Origin: Pseudomonas palmensis | GTDB lineage: Bacteria; Pseudomonadota; Gammaproteobacteria; Pseudomonadales; Pseudomonadaceae | DNA length: 64,000 nt | Assembly (NCBI RefSeq): GCF_017848315.1 | Contig: NZ_JAFKEC010000006.1 | Span: forward strand, 1-64,000 | Direction of reading: 5' to 3' | Part shown: in pieces, positions 23,938-34,848 of the stretch | Layout: every line of letters begins with the position of its first letter | Numbering within the stretch: position 1 is the first letter of the stretch | Notes under the pieces: generated by a model | The model's input: the letters and a program-made list of their open reading frames with translations, nothing else | Database searches by the model: none | What the model was told of the DNA's origin: nothing | Translations under genes and position numbers: made by a program

Positions 23938-24900
23938 ATGACCACACCCAACAAACCCACCCTGCACCCGCGCAACCGCCACCAGGGTCGCTACGACTTC
24001 CCGCAACTGATCAAGAGCAGCCCCGAGCTGGGCCGCTTCATGATCACCAACCCCCACGGCAAGCCGAGCATCGATTTCGCCGACCCCGAGGCAGTGCGCG
24101 TGTTCAACCGCGCCCTGCTCAAGGCCCAGTACGGCATCCAGCACTGGGACATCCCGGCCGACTACCTGTGCCCGCCCATACCCGGCCGCGCCGACTACCT
24201 GCATGGCCTGGCCGACCTGCTGGCCACCGACAACGATGGCGAGATTCCGCGGGGTGCGATGATCCAGGCACTGGATGTGGGGGTCGGGGCCAACTGCATC
24301 TATCCGCTGCTGGGTCACGTCGACTACCGCTGGCGCTTCCTGGGCTCGGACATCGACCCGGTGGCCCTGGGCGCCGCCAAGGCCATCGTGCAGGCCAACG
24401 GCCTGGGCAAGGTCATCAGCCTGCGCCAGCAGGGCAATGCGCGGCAGATCCTCGCCGGCCTGCTCAAGAGCGACGAACGCTTCGACGTCACCCTGTGCAA
24501 CCCGCCCTTCCACGCCTCGCGTGACGAAGCCACCCGTGGCAGCCAGCGCAAATGGCGGGCGCTGGGCAAGGCCGACCCCAAGCGCAAGCTGCCGGTACTG
24601 AACTTTGGCGGGCAGAACAACGAGCTGTGGTGCGAAGGCGGTGAAATCCGCTTTGTCAGCCAGCTGGTGAATGAAAGCGTGGCCCTGGGCCAGCAGGTGC
24701 TGTGGTTCAGCAGCCTGGTGTCGAAGGCATCGAACCTGCCGGGTATCGAGGCGGCCCTGAACAAGGCCGGCGCAGTAGAGCACCGCGTGCTGGAGATGGG
24801 CCAGGGGCAGAAGCAGAGCCGCCTGGTGGCCTGGACCTTCCAGACACCTCAGGCGCGCGCAGCGTGGCGCCAGCTGCGCTGGACGAAACCCGCCCCCTAG
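23938..24900 (+). CDS. rlmF: 23S rRNA m6A1618 methyltransferase RlmF
   Basis: SAM-dependent N6-adenine methyltransferase of 320 residues acting on A1618 of 23S rRNA. The adenine-methylase catalytic motif NPPF is in [13 protein letters not shown], and the SAM-binding glycine segment is [16 protein letters not shown] (residues about 111-126). Start at ATG 23938 ([20 protein letters not shown]); upstream in-frame codons lie within the REP repeat. Single gene, convergent with the HU gene. Confidence 0.93.
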   Translation: MTTPNKPTLHPRNRHQGRYDFPQLIKSSPELGRFMITNPHGKPSIDFADPEAVRVFNRALLKAQYGIQHWDIPADYLCPPIPGRADYLHGLADLLATDNDGEIPRGAMIQALDVGVGANCIYPLLGHVDYRWRFLGSDIDPVALGAAKAIVQANGLGKVISLRQQGNARQILAGLLKSDERFDVTLCNPPFHASRDEATRGSQRKWRALGKADPKRKLPVLNFGGQNNELWCEGGEIRFVSQLVNESVALGQQVLWFSSLVSKASNLPGIEAALNKAGAVEHRVLEMGQGQKQSRLVAWTFQTPQARAAWRQLRWTKPAP

Positions 24901-24919
24901 GGGCATGCGCAGCACTCAC

Positions 24920-24956
24920 AAAAAAACCGCGCCTGGCTCGCACCGGACGCGGTTTT
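24920..24956 (-). terminator. Terminator of the HU gene
   Basis: Read leftwards: AACCGCG, a 16-base loop, CGCGGTT and then seven T in all. It also faces the end of rlmF. Confidence 0.85.
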
Positions 24957-24972
24957 CAGAAGCTGTTTACAA

Positions 24973-25254
24973 TTACTTGTTTACAGCGTCGGTCAGCACT
25001 TTGGCTGGAACGAACTTGACGACTTTCTTGGCAGCGATTTCGATGGCGGCGCCAGTCGAAGGGTTACGACCGGTACGGGCAGGACGCTCGGTGATCTTCA
25101 GCTTGCCGATACCCGGCAGGGTGATTTCGCTGCCATTTTCCAGTTGATCAGCAACGATCTGGCCCAGTTGCTCCAGAGCGTTACGCGCGGTGGTTTTCGG
25201 CGCGTCGATAGCTTCGGCGATATCGGCGATCAGTTGGTCTTTGGTCAATGCCAT
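24973..25254 (-). CDS. hupN: HU-family DNA-binding protein (HupN-like)
   Basis: Nucleoid histone-like protein of 93 residues that bends DNA without sequence specificity. The typical HU core is present: MALTKDQLIADIAEAIDAPK at the start, the GF-like ITLPGIGKLKI strand, the arm with RPARTGRNPSTG (proline at the tip) and a basic C terminus. P. putida has three HU genes (hupA, hupB, hupN); the position next to ndpA and rlmF suggests hupN, an inference from gene order. Divergent from ndpA. Confidence 0.88.
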   Translation of the reverse strand: MALTKDQLIADIAEAIDAPKTTARNALEQLGQIVADQLENGSEITLPGIGKLKITERPARTGRNPSTGAAIEIAAKKVVKFVPAKVLTDAVNK

Positions 25255-25662
25255 GGTGGTGTTCCTTCCCTATCAAATTCAGTTGGTTTGCAGAGTGCAG
25301 CGTCAGCCATCGGCCCAGACCCGCGAGTCTTCGGCGGTCCGGGGTATATCCATTGCCAATCGCGTATGTAGATACACAAAAATGCGTTTGGTTCGACGTG
25401 ACATCAGCGGTCTGCCAGCAATGCGCCACACGCGGTGCGCAAGACCGGGCAAAACTACCACACGAAGCGATAAATATCCGCCTCCCACAGGCCAAATGTT
25501 CTGGTTTTTCGGGGGTTTGCAGCAAATTTCGCAAAAAATCGCACAAAAAATGAACAACCCTTGCGTCGACACACATCCATACCCTGCTCAAGCCCCCGGC
25601 TGGGTTACACTTGGCCGCTTTGCAGCGCCGTATGTCGCGCCCTATTTTCAGCCGAGAATCCC
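25255..25662. promoter_or_regulatory. 408-bp divergent gap between HU gene and ndpA
   Basis: No gene is visible. It has A+T-rich pockets near 25370-25400 and 25505-25555, the latter with A-tracts (GCAAAAAATCGCACAAAAAA) phased about 10 bp apart, which should curve the DNA. Both flanking genes encode nucleoid proteins. I could not place a -35/-10 pair with confidence for either direction. Confidence 0.5.
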
Positions 25663-26670
25663 ATGCCGATCCGTCATTGCATCGTCCACCTGATCGACAA
25701 GAAACCCGATGGCAGCCCTGCCGTGCTGCACGCACGCGACTCGGAACTGGCCGAGTCGACCGCCATCGAGAACCTGCTGGCCGACCTCAACGACAGCTAC
25801 AACGCCAAACAGGGCAAAGCCTGGGGCCTGTTCCACGCCGAGTCCGGCGCCCATCCGTTCAGCGGCTGGCTGAAGGAATACCTGGATGAAGGCAAGACCT
25901 TCACCGCCTTCAGCCGCGTGGCCGTCGAGCACCTGCAGAAACTGATGGAAGAGTCGAACCTGTCCACCGGTGGCCACGTACTGTTCGCCCACTACCAGCA
26001 AGGCATGACCGACTACCTGGCCATTGCCCTGCTGCACCACAGCGAAGGCGTGGCGGTGAACGCCGACCTGGACGTGACCCCCTCGCGCCACCTGGACCTG
26101 GGCCAGCTGCACCTGGCTGCTCGCATCAACATCTCCGAGTGGCAGAACAACAAGCAGTCCAAGCAGTACATCTCGTTCATCAAGGGCAAGAACGGCAAGA
26201 AGGTCTCGGAGTACTTCCGCGACTTCATCGGCTGCCAGGAAGGCGTCGACGGCCCGGGAGAGACCCGCACCCTGCTCAAGGCCTTCAGCGACTTCGTCGA
26301 GAGCGAGGACCTGCCCGAGGAAGCCGCCCGCGAAAAGACCCAGACCCTGGTCGAGTACGCCACCAGCCAGACCAAGGCAGGCGAGCCGGTGACCCTGAGC
26401 GAGCTGTCGGAACTGATCGACGAGGACCGCCCACGGGCCTTCTATGACCATATCCGCAACAAGGACTACGGCCTGTCGCCGGAGATCCCGGCCGACAAGC
26501 GCACCCTGAACCAGTTCCGCCGCTTCACCGGCCGCGCCGAGGGCCTGTCGATCAGCTTCGAGGCACACCTGCTGGGCTCGAAGATCGAGTACGACGAAGA
26601 GGCCGGCACCCTGATCATCAAGGGCCTGCCCACCCAGCTCACCGATCAGCTCAAGCGTCGCAAGGACTGA
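25663..26670 (+). CDS. ndpA: Nucleoid-associated protein NdpA/YejK
   Basis: Nucleoid-associated protein of 335 residues, spermidine-nucleoid family. The start [22 protein letters not shown] and the run [20 protein letters not shown] are characteristic; it is a soluble, acidic-basic mixed protein. I choose ATG 25663; the frame open from 25561 lacks family sequence. The last 20 bp overlap the end of a convergent GIY-YIG gene. Divergent from hupN, so two chromosome-structure genes share one control region. Confidence 0.93.
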   Translation: MPIRHCIVHLIDKKPDGSPAVLHARDSELAESTAIENLLADLNDSYNAKQGKAWGLFHAESGAHPFSGWLKEYLDEGKTFTAFSRVAVEHLQKLMEESNLSTGGHVLFAHYQQGMTDYLAIALLHHSEGVAVNADLDVTPSRHLDLGQLHLAARINISEWQNNKQSKQYISFIKGKNGKKVSEYFRDFIGCQEGVDGPGETRTLLKAFSDFVESEDLPEEAAREKTQTLVEYATSQTKAGEPVTLSELSELIDEDRPRAFYDHIRNKDYGLSPEIPADKRTLNQFRRFTGRAEGLSISFEAHLLGSKIEYDEEAGTLIIKGLPTQLTDQLKRRKD

Positions 26671-26950
26671 GCCCCGTCCAGGAGGCCACCAGCGCCTCCT
26701 TGGCCGACTTGCGCAGCTTCTTCACCAGGCGTTCCTGGCGCAGCGCCTCGGCCTTGTCCGGCCAGGCTTCCACATACACCAGCGCCACTGCCGGGCTGGT
26801 GCTGAAGTAACGCGCACCGCGGCCGCTCTGATGGGCATTGAAACGGCGCTCGGGGTTGTCGCTGATGCCGCAGTACAACGAACCGTTGGCGGTGCGTACC
26901 AGATAGACATACCAGGGTTTGCGAGAGGTGGGGGTTTCGGTCACGGGCAT
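26651..26950 (-). CDS. GIY-YIG nuclease-fold protein
   Basis: Small protein of 99 residues made almost wholly of one GIY-YIG domain: [20 protein letters not shown] (residues about 13-32) carries the YVY and YCG elements that stand for GIY and YIG, followed by the conserved Arg in [18 protein letters not shown]. It resembles the YhbQ/UPF0213 group, whose members are thought to act on DNA or RNA, with no settled role. The gene ends within the 3' end of ndpA. Confidence 0.88.
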   Translation of the reverse strand: MPVTETPTSRKPWYVYLVRTANGSLYCGISDNPERRFNAHQSGRGARYFSTSPAVALVYVEAWPDKAEALRQERLVKKLRKSAKEALVASWTGLSPCDA

Positions 26951-26984
26951 CTGCGTACAGGGGTGAAGGCGACAGCTTACCCCG

Positions 26985-27455
26985 TCAACGCCCGGCCTGA
27001 AATGCGCGCAGGCCTTTTGCCGCCTGTTGGCGAATCTTGCCCTGTACCAGCGGTGTCCAGCCCAGCAGCAGGCCCTTGGTACCCAGCGCCTGGCGGGCCC
27101 AGCGCCACAGGTCGAAATGATCGTGATGCTCGACGATCAGCCCGTCGCGGATCACGAAACGTGCCAGGATGTCGTTGACCACCACGCGACCGGTCTGGCT
27201 GAACAGGTAGGTGGCCACCCAGTGCGCAGTGGCGCTGCGCTCGTCGGCGCGCACGCTGTCGAAGGTCAGGGAGAAATCCTTGGCGCGACTGGCGAGCATG
27301 CGCCACATGTCGGCGGCGTCCTTGCCTCGCAAGGTACCGAAGGCCGGGTCGCTGAACACCACCTCGGGGCTGTAGCAGGCGACCATGGCCTCGGCGTCGA
27401 GGCGCTGGAAGGCCTGGTAGAAACGTGTGATCAGCGCGATGTTGGCGTCGCTCAT
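26985..27455 (-). CDS. NTF2-like/SnoaL-fold protein
   Basis: A 156-residue protein with the cone-shaped NTF2-like pattern: N-terminal helices ([21 protein letters not shown]), then [17 protein letters not shown] and a run of beta strands with [17 protein letters not shown] and [13 protein letters not shown]. The fold is used by isomerases and hydrolases and also as a plain binding domain. His-His-Asp-His in the last strand could face the pocket. No neighbour gives a function. It stands alone next to a REP unit. Confidence 0.8.
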   Translation of the reverse strand: MSDANIALITRFYQAFQRLDAEAMVACYSPEVVFSDPAFGTLRGKDAADMWRMLASRAKDFSLTFDSVRADERSATAHWVATYLFSQTGRVVVNDILARFVIRDGLIVEHHDHFDLWRWARQALGTKGLLLGWTPLVQGKIRQQAAKGLRAFQAGR

Positions 27456-27546
27456 GGGCGCGGTCCATTACAGGGGAACGGACGTGAACGATAGGCCGAG
27501 TGATGGCTGAAAGCTACGGGTATATACGGTGCGAATGATGTGCCCC

Positions 27547-27592
27547 ATCGCGGGTCAGGCCCGCTCCCACAGGTGCAGTGCAGACCCGCGAT
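27547..27592. repeat. REP doublet, ATCGCGGGTCAGGCCCGC family (second unit truncated)
   Basis: A complete unit at 27547-27571 and a truncated inverted unit ending GACCCGCGAT at 27583-27592. Same family as 6978-7042. It lies just after the end of the leftward MFS transporter gene. Confidence 0.75.
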
Positions 27593-27607
27593 GGCAGCCA
27601 CGCCAAG

Positions 27608-28861
27608 TCAGACCCGTTCGCTGACCACACCCACCTGCAACGACCGCCCGGCCTTGAGCCCGAAACCGATCGCACCCACGCCCAGCACCGCGAAGATCCA
27701 GCCCACTGCGTCCCAGCCACCGGTCACGTCATGCACCAGGCCCACCGCGAACGGCCCCATCGAGGCCAGGGTATAGCCGATGCCTTGGGCCATGCTCGAC
27801 AGGTTGGCCGCCACATGCGAGTCCTTCGACCGCAACACGATCAGGGTCAGCGCCAGGGCAAAGGTGCCGCCCTGCCCGATACCCAGTACCACCGCCCAGC
27901 CCCACAGCCCGCCTAACGGGGCATACAGGCAGCCGAACAGGCCGGCCAGGGTCAGCAGCATCACCAGCACGATGGCCAGGCGCTGGTCCTTGCCACGGGT
28001 GGCCAGCCACGGCGCGGTCAGGGCACTGGCCAGTTGCACGATGACCGAACCGGACAGCACCAGCCCGGCCTCGGTCGGGCTCAGGCCACGGCCGATCAGA
28101 ATCGAGGGCAGCCAGCCGAACACGATGTACGCCAGCGACGACTGCAGGCCCATGTACAGGGTCACCTGCCAGGCCAGCGGATCGCGCAGCAGCCCCCTCA
28201 CCCGATAAGCCACCGCATGCTTGCCATGCCCGTGGCGCGCCTGGGGCAGCCAGAACAGCGCCGCCACCACCGCCGGAATCAGCCAGACACCCAGGCCCAG
28301 CGCCCAGCTGTCGTCGAAGTGCTGGCTCAACGGCACGGTGGCGCCGGCCGCCAGGGCCGCGCCCAGGCACAGGGCCATGGTGTACACGCCGGTCAGGGCG
28401 CCGGCATGCTTGGGGAAGTCGCGCTTGACGATGCCCGGCAGCAGCACGCCAATCACGCCGATGCTGGCCCCGGCCAGGATGCTGCCGGCAAACAGCCCCA
28501 CACTGCCCAGCGAGCTGCGCAGCAAGATGCCGCACGCCAGCGTGAGCAGAATGCCCAGCACCACCCGCTCGCTGCCGAAGCGACGCGCCAGGATCGGTGC
28601 CAGCGGCGCGAACAGGCCCAGGCACAGTACCGGCAGCGTGGTCAGCAGGCCGGCCTGCGAAGCACTCAGCCCCAGGCTGTCGGACACCTGCCCGAGCAAC
28701 GGCGCCATGCTCGACAGCGCCGGGCGCAGGTTCAGTGCCACCAGTACCAGCCCCAGCAGCAACAGCCACGGGCGCTGCAGCACGGCGGGCGGTTGCAACT
28801 GGGCGTCGTCGGCTTCGGCGTCGATCAGGAGTTCTTCGAGCGGCGGGTTGGGTTTGGGCAT
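27608..28861 (-). CDS. MFS transporter, CynX/NimT type
   Basis: Twelve-segment major facilitator protein of about 417 residues in the inner membrane. The first helix segment LVALNLRPALSSMAPLLGQV is typical of the CynX/NimT group (cyanate and 2-nitroimidazole transporters). The N terminus has an acidic cytoplasmic stretch (EELLIDAEADDAQLQ). I prefer the ATG at 28861; an ATG at 28885 overlaps the end of the GntR gene by 11 bp and cannot be excluded. It is directly downstream of that regulator in the same direction. The substrate is not predictable. Confidence 0.85.
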   Translation of the reverse strand: MPKPNPPLEELLIDAEADDAQLQPPAVLQRPWLLLLGLVLVALNLRPALSSMAPLLGQVSDSLGLSASQAGLLTTLPVLCLGLFAPLAPILARRFGSERVVLGILLTLACGILLRSSLGSVGLFAGSILAGASIGVIGVLLPGIVKRDFPKHAGALTGVYTMALCLGAALAAGATVPLSQHFDDSWALGLGVWLIPAVVAALFWLPQARHGHGKHAVAYRVRGLLRDPLAWQVTLYMGLQSSLAYIVFGWLPSILIGRGLSPTEAGLVLSGSVIVQLASALTAPWLATRGKDQRLAIVLVMLLTLAGLFGCLYAPLGGLWGWAVVLGIGQGGTFALALTLIVLRSKDSHVAANLSSMAQGIGYTLASMGPFAVGLVHDVTGGWDAVGWIFAVLGVGAIGFGLKAGRSLQVGVVSERV

Positions 28862-28874
28862 GGCTGTCTCTGCG

Positions 28875-29522
28875 TCAGGCTTCATTGATAAGGGTTCTGC
28901 TCAGGGCCTTGGCCCGTTCCGGGTCGCGTTGCTCGACCGCCTGCAGGATGTCGCGGTGCAGGTCGAACACGCCCTGGCAACGCGATTCGCGCATGTTGTG
29001 GTGCACGGCGCACGCCACCACGGCGGAGAAGTAGCGGTACAGCTCGCTCAATGCCGGGTTGTGTGCGGCGTCCACCAGGCGCTGGTGAAACACCAGGTCG
29101 CAGGCCACGTAGCTGTCGAGGTCGTCGTGAAAGTGCTCGGCGCTGTGCTGCAGGGCTTCATGCAGCCCCTTGAGGTCGTCGTCGGTGCGGCGCAGCGCCG
29201 CCAGCCCGATGGCCTCGGCTTCGAGGATGTGCCGGGTTTCGCGGGCCTGCTCGAGGCTGCAACGCGACAGCACCTGCACGGTGGCCAGCGGGTCGACATT
29301 GGCGCGCAGGTAGGTACCGTCGCCCTGGCGCACTTCGACCAGGCCGCTGAAGGCGAGCACGCGCATCGCTTCACGCACGGTATTGCGACTGATGCCCAGT
29401 TCCAGGGCCAGTTCGGGCTCGGTGGGCAGGCGCTGGCCGACGGCCCAGGCGCCATCGGCGACGCGCTGGCGCAGTTGTTCGACGGCCTGCTCGACAAGGG
29501 AGCGTTTGATGAGTTGAGTCAT
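28875..29522 (-). CDS. GntR/FadR-family transcription regulator
   Basis: DNA-binding regulator of 215 residues with a winged helix (residues about 10-70; LPTEPELALELGISRNTVREAM is the recognition part) and an FCD-type helical ligand-binding domain holding conserved Asp and His residues (CDLVFHQRLVD, HRDIL) that bind metal in this family. Start ATG 29522; an upstream TTG six codons earlier is less likely. It is coupled to the transporter downstream, suggesting it controls uptake or efflux of an organic acid. An imperfect dyad TCATCGGACGA at 29541-29551 lies just upstream and could be its operator. Confidence 0.88.
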   Translation of the reverse strand: MTQLIKRSLVEQAVEQLRQRVADGAWAVGQRLPTEPELALELGISRNTVREAMRVLAFSGLVEVRQGDGTYLRANVDPLATVQVLSRCSLEQARETRHILEAEAIGLAALRRTDDDLKGLHEALQHSAEHFHDDLDSYVACDLVFHQRLVDAAHNPALSELYRYFSAVVACAVHHNMRESRCQGVFDLHRDILQAVEQRDPERAKALSRTLINEA

Positions 29523-29593
29523 TGACGTGCTTACATCCAATCATCGGACGAATCTGAGGGGCGGAGAATAGCCTGTCGGGCCACGTCGATGCA

Positions 29594-29639
29594 ATCGCCA
29601 GCTAGGCCGGCTCCCGCAGGAGCCCGCCTAGCTGGCGAA
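29594..29639. repeat. REP-like palindrome, variant TCGCCAGCTAGGC
   Basis: Arms TCGCCAGCTAGGCCGGCTCC (29595-29614) and GGAGCCCGCCTAGCTGGCGA (29619-29638), imperfectly paired with a 4-base loop. It is related to the GCCGGC family but has CAGCTAG in the centre. It sits 14 bp after the end of hisC and may end or protect that transcript. Confidence 0.7.
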
Positions 29640-29652
29640 AGACAAGGCGCGA

Positions 29653-30699
29653 TCAGTTCAAGGCGTCGAGCAGCGCCTGGTTCTGCTCGGGCGTACCGAT
29701 GCTGATACGCAGGAACTGCGCGATGCGCTGCTGCTTGAAGTGGCGCACGATCACGCCCTGCTCGCGCAACTTGGCCGCCAGCGCAGCGGCATCCTGCTCG
29801 GGGTGACGGGCAAAGATGAAGTTGGCCGCCGACGGCAGCACCTGGAAACCGCGGTCGGTCAACTGCGCCACCAACTGCTCCCGGCTGTCGATCACCTGAC
29901 GGCAGGTCTGTTCGAAATACGCCTGGTCCTCGAACGCCGCCGCCGCGCCGACGATGGCCAGGCGATCCAGCGGATAGGAGTTGAAGCTGTTCTTGATGCG
30001 CTCCAGCGCCTCGATCAGGTCCGGGTGGCCGACCGCCAGCCCGACCCGCAGGCCGGCCAGGGAACGCGACTTGGACAAGGTCTGGGTCACCAGCAGGTTC
30101 GGGTAGCGGTCCACCAGGCTGATGGCGGTCTGGCCGCCGAAGTCGATGTAGGCTTCGTCGACCACCACCACCGAATCCGGGTTGGCCTGCAGCATCTGCT
30201 CGACTGCCTCCAGCGCCAGCAGGCAGCCAGTGGGTGCGTTCGGGTTGGGGAAGATGATGCCGCCGTTGGCGCGCTGGTAATCCTCGACACGAATCTGGAA
30301 CTGCTCGTCCAGCGTTACCGCCTCATACGGGATGCCGTACAGGCCGCAGTACACCGGGTAGAAGCTGTAGCTGATGTCGGGGAACAGCAGCGGCGCATCG
30401 TGCTGGAACAGGCCGTGGAAAATGTGCGCGAGCACTTCGTCCGAACCGTTGCCCAGGAACACCTGGCTGGCCTGCACGCCGTAGTAGCTGGCCACCGCCT
30501 GCTTGAGCCGGTCGCCATTGGGGTCCGGGTACAGGCGCAGGTTGTCGTTGAGCTCGCCGCGCATGGCCTCCAGCGCCTTTGGCGAAGGGCCATAGGGGTT
30601 TTCGTTGGTGTTGAGCTTGACCAGCTTGCTCAGCTTGGGCTGCTCGCCCGGCACGTAAGGCACCAGGTCCTTGACGAAGGGGCTCCAGAATTTGCTCAT
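29653..30699 (-). CDS. hisC: Histidinol-phosphate aminotransferase
   Basis: PLP-dependent class I/II aminotransferase of 348 residues, seventh step of histidine synthesis. The PLP lysine lies in [24 protein letters not shown] and the DEAYIDFG strand are conserved. ATG at 30699 is 2 bp after the hisD stop, so the two are coupled. It closes the leftward run ibaG-murA-hisG-hisD-hisC; other his genes are elsewhere, as in other Pseudomonas. Confidence 0.96.
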   Translation of the reverse strand: MSKFWSPFVKDLVPYVPGEQPKLSKLVKLNTNENPYGPSPKALEAMRGELNDNLRLYPDPNGDRLKQAVASYYGVQASQVFLGNGSDEVLAHIFHGLFQHDAPLLFPDISYSFYPVYCGLYGIPYEAVTLDEQFQIRVEDYQRANGGIIFPNPNAPTGCLLALEAVEQMLQANPDSVVVVDEAYIDFGGQTAISLVDRYPNLLVTQTLSKSRSLAGLRVGLAVGHPDLIEALERIKNSFNSYPLDRLAIVGAAAAFEDQAYFEQTCRQVIDSREQLVAQLTDRGFQVLPSAANFIFARHPEQDAAALAAKLREQGVIVRHFKQQRIAQFLRISIGTPEQNQALLDALN

Positions 30700-30701
30700 G
30701 C

Positions 30702-32042
30702 TCAGTTGCCCTCTTTATCGACAGGGGTGTGATCGCCAAGGATGCGGTATTCGGCGCTGCGTGCGTGCGCGCTCAGGGATTCGCCACGGGCAAGCACCGA
30801 CGCGGTGCGACCCAGGTCCGAAGCGCCCTGCTCGGAACAGAAGATGATCGAGGAACGCTTCTGGAAGTCGTACACCCCCAGCGGCGAGGAGAACCGTGCG
30901 GTGCCGGAGGTAGGCAGCACGTGGTTGGGGCCAGCGCAGTAGTCGCCCAGCGCTTCGCTGGTGTGGCGGCCCATGAAGATCGCACCGGCATGGCGGATCT
31001 GCGGCAACCAGGCCTGCGGGTCGGCCACCGACAACTCCAGGTGCTCGGGGGCGATGCGGTTGGCCACCTCGATGGCCTGCTGCATGTCGCGCACGTGGAT
31101 CAGTGCGCCACGGCCATTGATGGAGGTCTGGATGATCTCGGCGCGGTCCATGCCCGGCAGCAGCTTGTCGATGCTTGCGGCCACGCGGTCGAGGAACTCG
31201 GCATCGGGGCTGACCAGAATCGCCTGGGCGTCTTCGTCATGCTCGGCCTGGGAGAACAGGTCCATGGCGATCCAGTCCGGGTCGGTCTGGCCGTCGCACA
31301 CCACAAGGATCTCCGACGGGCCGGCAATCATGTCGATGCCCACCTGGCCAAACACATGGCGCTTGGCGGTGGCCACGTAGATGTTGCCCGGGCCGACCAC
31401 CTTGTCTACCTGCGGCACGCTCTCGGTGCCGTAGGCCAGTGCGGCAACCGCCTGGGCGCCACCGATGGTGAACACCCGGTCGACCCCGGCGATGCACGCC
31501 GCAGCCAGCACCAGCTCGTTGATTTCACCACGCGGGGTGGGTACCACCATGACCACTTCGGACACCCCGGCAACCTTGGCCGGAATCGCGTTCATCAGTA
31601 CCGACGAAGGGTACGACGCCTTGCCACCCGGTACGTACAGCCCGGCGCGGTCCAGCGGCGTGACCTTCTGGCCCAGCACGGTGCCGTCGGCCTCGGTGTA
31701 GGTCCAGGAGTCCTGCTTCTGCCTTTCGTGGTAGCTGCGCACCCGGCGGGCGGCGGTTTCCAGCGCCTCGCGCTGCGCCGGGGTGATGCGACTCAGGGCC
31801 AGCTCCAGGCGCTCGCGCCCCAGGATCAGGTCATCGATGGAGGTGGCCTGGACGCCGTCGAAACGCTGGGTGAATTCCACCAGCGCCGCGTCGCCGCGCT
31901 CGCGCACGGCCTTGATGATGTCCAGCACCCGCTGGTTGACCGCATCGTCAGACACGCTTTCCCAGCTCAGCAGATGATCCAGATGTCGGGCGAAATCCGG
32001 GTCAGCAGCGTTGAGTCGGCGAATTGCAGTGGACGTGGTCAT
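30702..32042 (-). CDS. hisD: Histidinol dehydrogenase
   Basis: Zinc enzyme of 446 residues that oxidises histidinol to histidine in two NAD-dependent steps. The signature region around [21 protein letters not shown] and [11 protein letters not shown], and the catalytic [10 protein letters not shown] stretch (Glu-His pair), are intact. Length is slightly above the E. coli enzyme (434). It follows hisG by 126 bp without an obvious terminator between them. Confidence 0.97.
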   Translation of the reverse strand: MTTSTAIRRLNAADPDFARHLDHLLSWESVSDDAVNQRVLDIIKAVRERGDAALVEFTQRFDGVQATSIDDLILGRERLELALSRITPAQREALETAARRVRSYHERQKQDSWTYTEADGTVLGQKVTPLDRAGLYVPGGKASYPSSVLMNAIPAKVAGVSEVVMVVPTPRGEINELVLAAACIAGVDRVFTIGGAQAVAALAYGTESVPQVDKVVGPGNIYVATAKRHVFGQVGIDMIAGPSEILVVCDGQTDPDWIAMDLFSQAEHDEDAQAILVSPDAEFLDRVAASIDKLLPGMDRAEIIQTSINGRGALIHVRDMQQAIEVANRIAPEHLELSVADPQAWLPQIRHAGAIFMGRHTSEALGDYCAGPNHVLPTSGTARFSSPLGVYDFQKRSSIIFCSEQGASDLGRTASVLARGESLSAHARSAEYRILGDHTPVDKEGN

Positions 32043-32168
32043 GGCTAAGGCCTCGGTAAATGGCGGATGCTCAGGCGCCCTAAGCTACCAGTCCATCCGC
32101 GCGGGCACCCGAGAAAATTGGCTATGACGCGGATAGACGGGCGCGACAGCGAAGGTCGCGCGCAGAAG

Positions 32169-32804
32169 TCAGCCGCGGTGTCGCGATTCCACGGCCAGAC
32201 GCAAGGCGTCGATCAGGCTCTGGATGCGTGCGTGCTGCATCTTCATCGAGGCCTTGTTGACCACCAGCCGGGAGCTGATGGTGGCGATCAGTTCCTGGGG
32301 TTCCAGGCCGTTGGCACGCAGGGTGTTGCCGGTGTCGACCACGTCGATGATCTTGTCGGCCAGGTTGATCAGCGGTGCCAGCTCCATCGAGCCGTACAGC
32401 TTGATGATGTCGACCTGACGGCCCTGCTCGGCGTAGTAGCGCTTGGCGACGTTGACGAACTTGGTGGCCACGCGCAGGCGCCCCTTGGGTTCGGCAGCGC
32501 CGATGGCACCGGCGGTCATCAGCTTGCATTGGGCAATCTGCAGGTCCAGCGGCTCGTACAGGCCCTGGCCGCCGTACTCCATCAGCACGTCCTTGCCGGC
32601 CACGCCCAGGTCGGCGGCGCCATGCTCGACGTAGGTCGGCACGTCGGTGGCACGCACGATCAGCAGGCGCACATCGTCCTGGGTGGTCGGGATGATCAGC
32701 TTGCGGCTTTTGTCCGGATTCTCGGTAGGCACGATGCCCGCCTCTGCCAGCAATGGCAGGGTGTCGTCGAGAATGCGGCCCTTGGACAGCGCGATGGTCA
32801 ACAT
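32169..32804 (-). CDS. hisG: ATP phosphoribosyltransferase, short form
   Basis: First enzyme of histidine synthesis, joining ATP and PRPP. The 211-residue protein is the short form (HisGS), lacking the C-terminal regulatory ACT-like domain, and therefore needs the HisZ partner encoded elsewhere. I start at ATG 32804 ([19 protein letters not shown]); a TTG four codons upstream is less likely. The PRPP-binding [13 protein letters not shown] motif is present. A small hairpin GCGGC-TTTA-GCCGC (32824-32837) separates it from murA. Confidence 0.95.
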   Translation of the reverse strand: MLTIALSKGRILDDTLPLLAEAGIVPTENPDKSRKLIIPTTQDDVRLLIVRATDVPTYVEHGAADLGVAGKDVLMEYGGQGLYEPLDLQIAQCKLMTAGAIGAAEPKGRLRVATKFVNVAKRYYAEQGRQVDIIKLYGSMELAPLINLADKIIDVVDTGNTLRANGLEPQELIATISSRLVVNKASMKMQHARIQSLIDALRLAVESRHRG

Positions 32805-32901
32805 GGGAAACGTCAATCCTTAAGCGGCTTTAGCCGCCGGACCCGTGCAGGCGCCCGACGGCAATCGATTCTTGTGGCGCGTCCCTGCGCCGAGTGCAGG
32901 G

Positions 32902-34430
<1,529 letters not shown>

Positions 34431-34476
34431 GCTCAACCTCAATCGGCGCCCTGTGCGCGCGGGTCGGCCATCATAC

Positions 34477-34528
34477 AAAAAAGCCCCTCGCCTGCGAACC
34501 CCGTAAACGAGGACTCTGACAGAGGGGC
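34477..34528 (-). terminator. Terminator of the mla operon
   Basis: Read leftwards: GCCCCTC (34522-34528), a long loop, GAGGGGC (34483-34489) and then a run of T (34477-34482). It suggests that ibaG-murA-hisGDC is transcribed separately from mlaFEDCB, from a promoter I could not place. Confidence 0.75.
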
Positions 34529-34545
34529 CCGTCGCGCACCCGTAT

Positions 34546-34848
34546 TTATTGACCGGCCAGCAGCTCGCCGAGCCCGTACACCTGAGCGATTTCGTGCATG
34601 CCATGGGGCATGCCGCGCACCTCGATGGCCTTGCCCGCCGCCTGCCCGTCACGGGTGAAGGCCAGCAGCAGGGACAGACCCACGCTGCTGGAAAGCTCCA
34701 CCGCCGAACAGTCCAGCACCAGCGAAGGCTCGCGACTGGCAGCAATCAGGGCCCTGCCCTGCTTGCGCAGCACCGGGCCGGTGCGGTAATCCAGCACACC
34801 GGACAGGCTCAGCACGCCGGGTGCGGCAAGGGTGACTGCCGCACTCAT
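34546..34848 (-). CDS. mlaB: STAS-domain lipid-transport protein MlaB
   Basis: Cytoplasmic accessory subunit of the MlaFEDB ABC transporter, 100 residues with a single STAS domain. The VLDCSAVELSSSVGLSLLLAF region is the conserved loop and helix with the Ser positions typical of STAS proteins; in E. coli MlaB stabilises MlaF. Its start overlaps the end of mlaC by 4 bp. Last gene of the operon, followed by the terminator at 34477. Confidence 0.9.
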   Translation of the reverse strand: MSAAVTLAAPGVLSLSGVLDYRTGPVLRKQGRALIAASREPSLVLDCSAVELSSSVGLSLLLAFTRDGQAAGKAIEVRGMPHGMHEIAQVYGLGELLAGQ

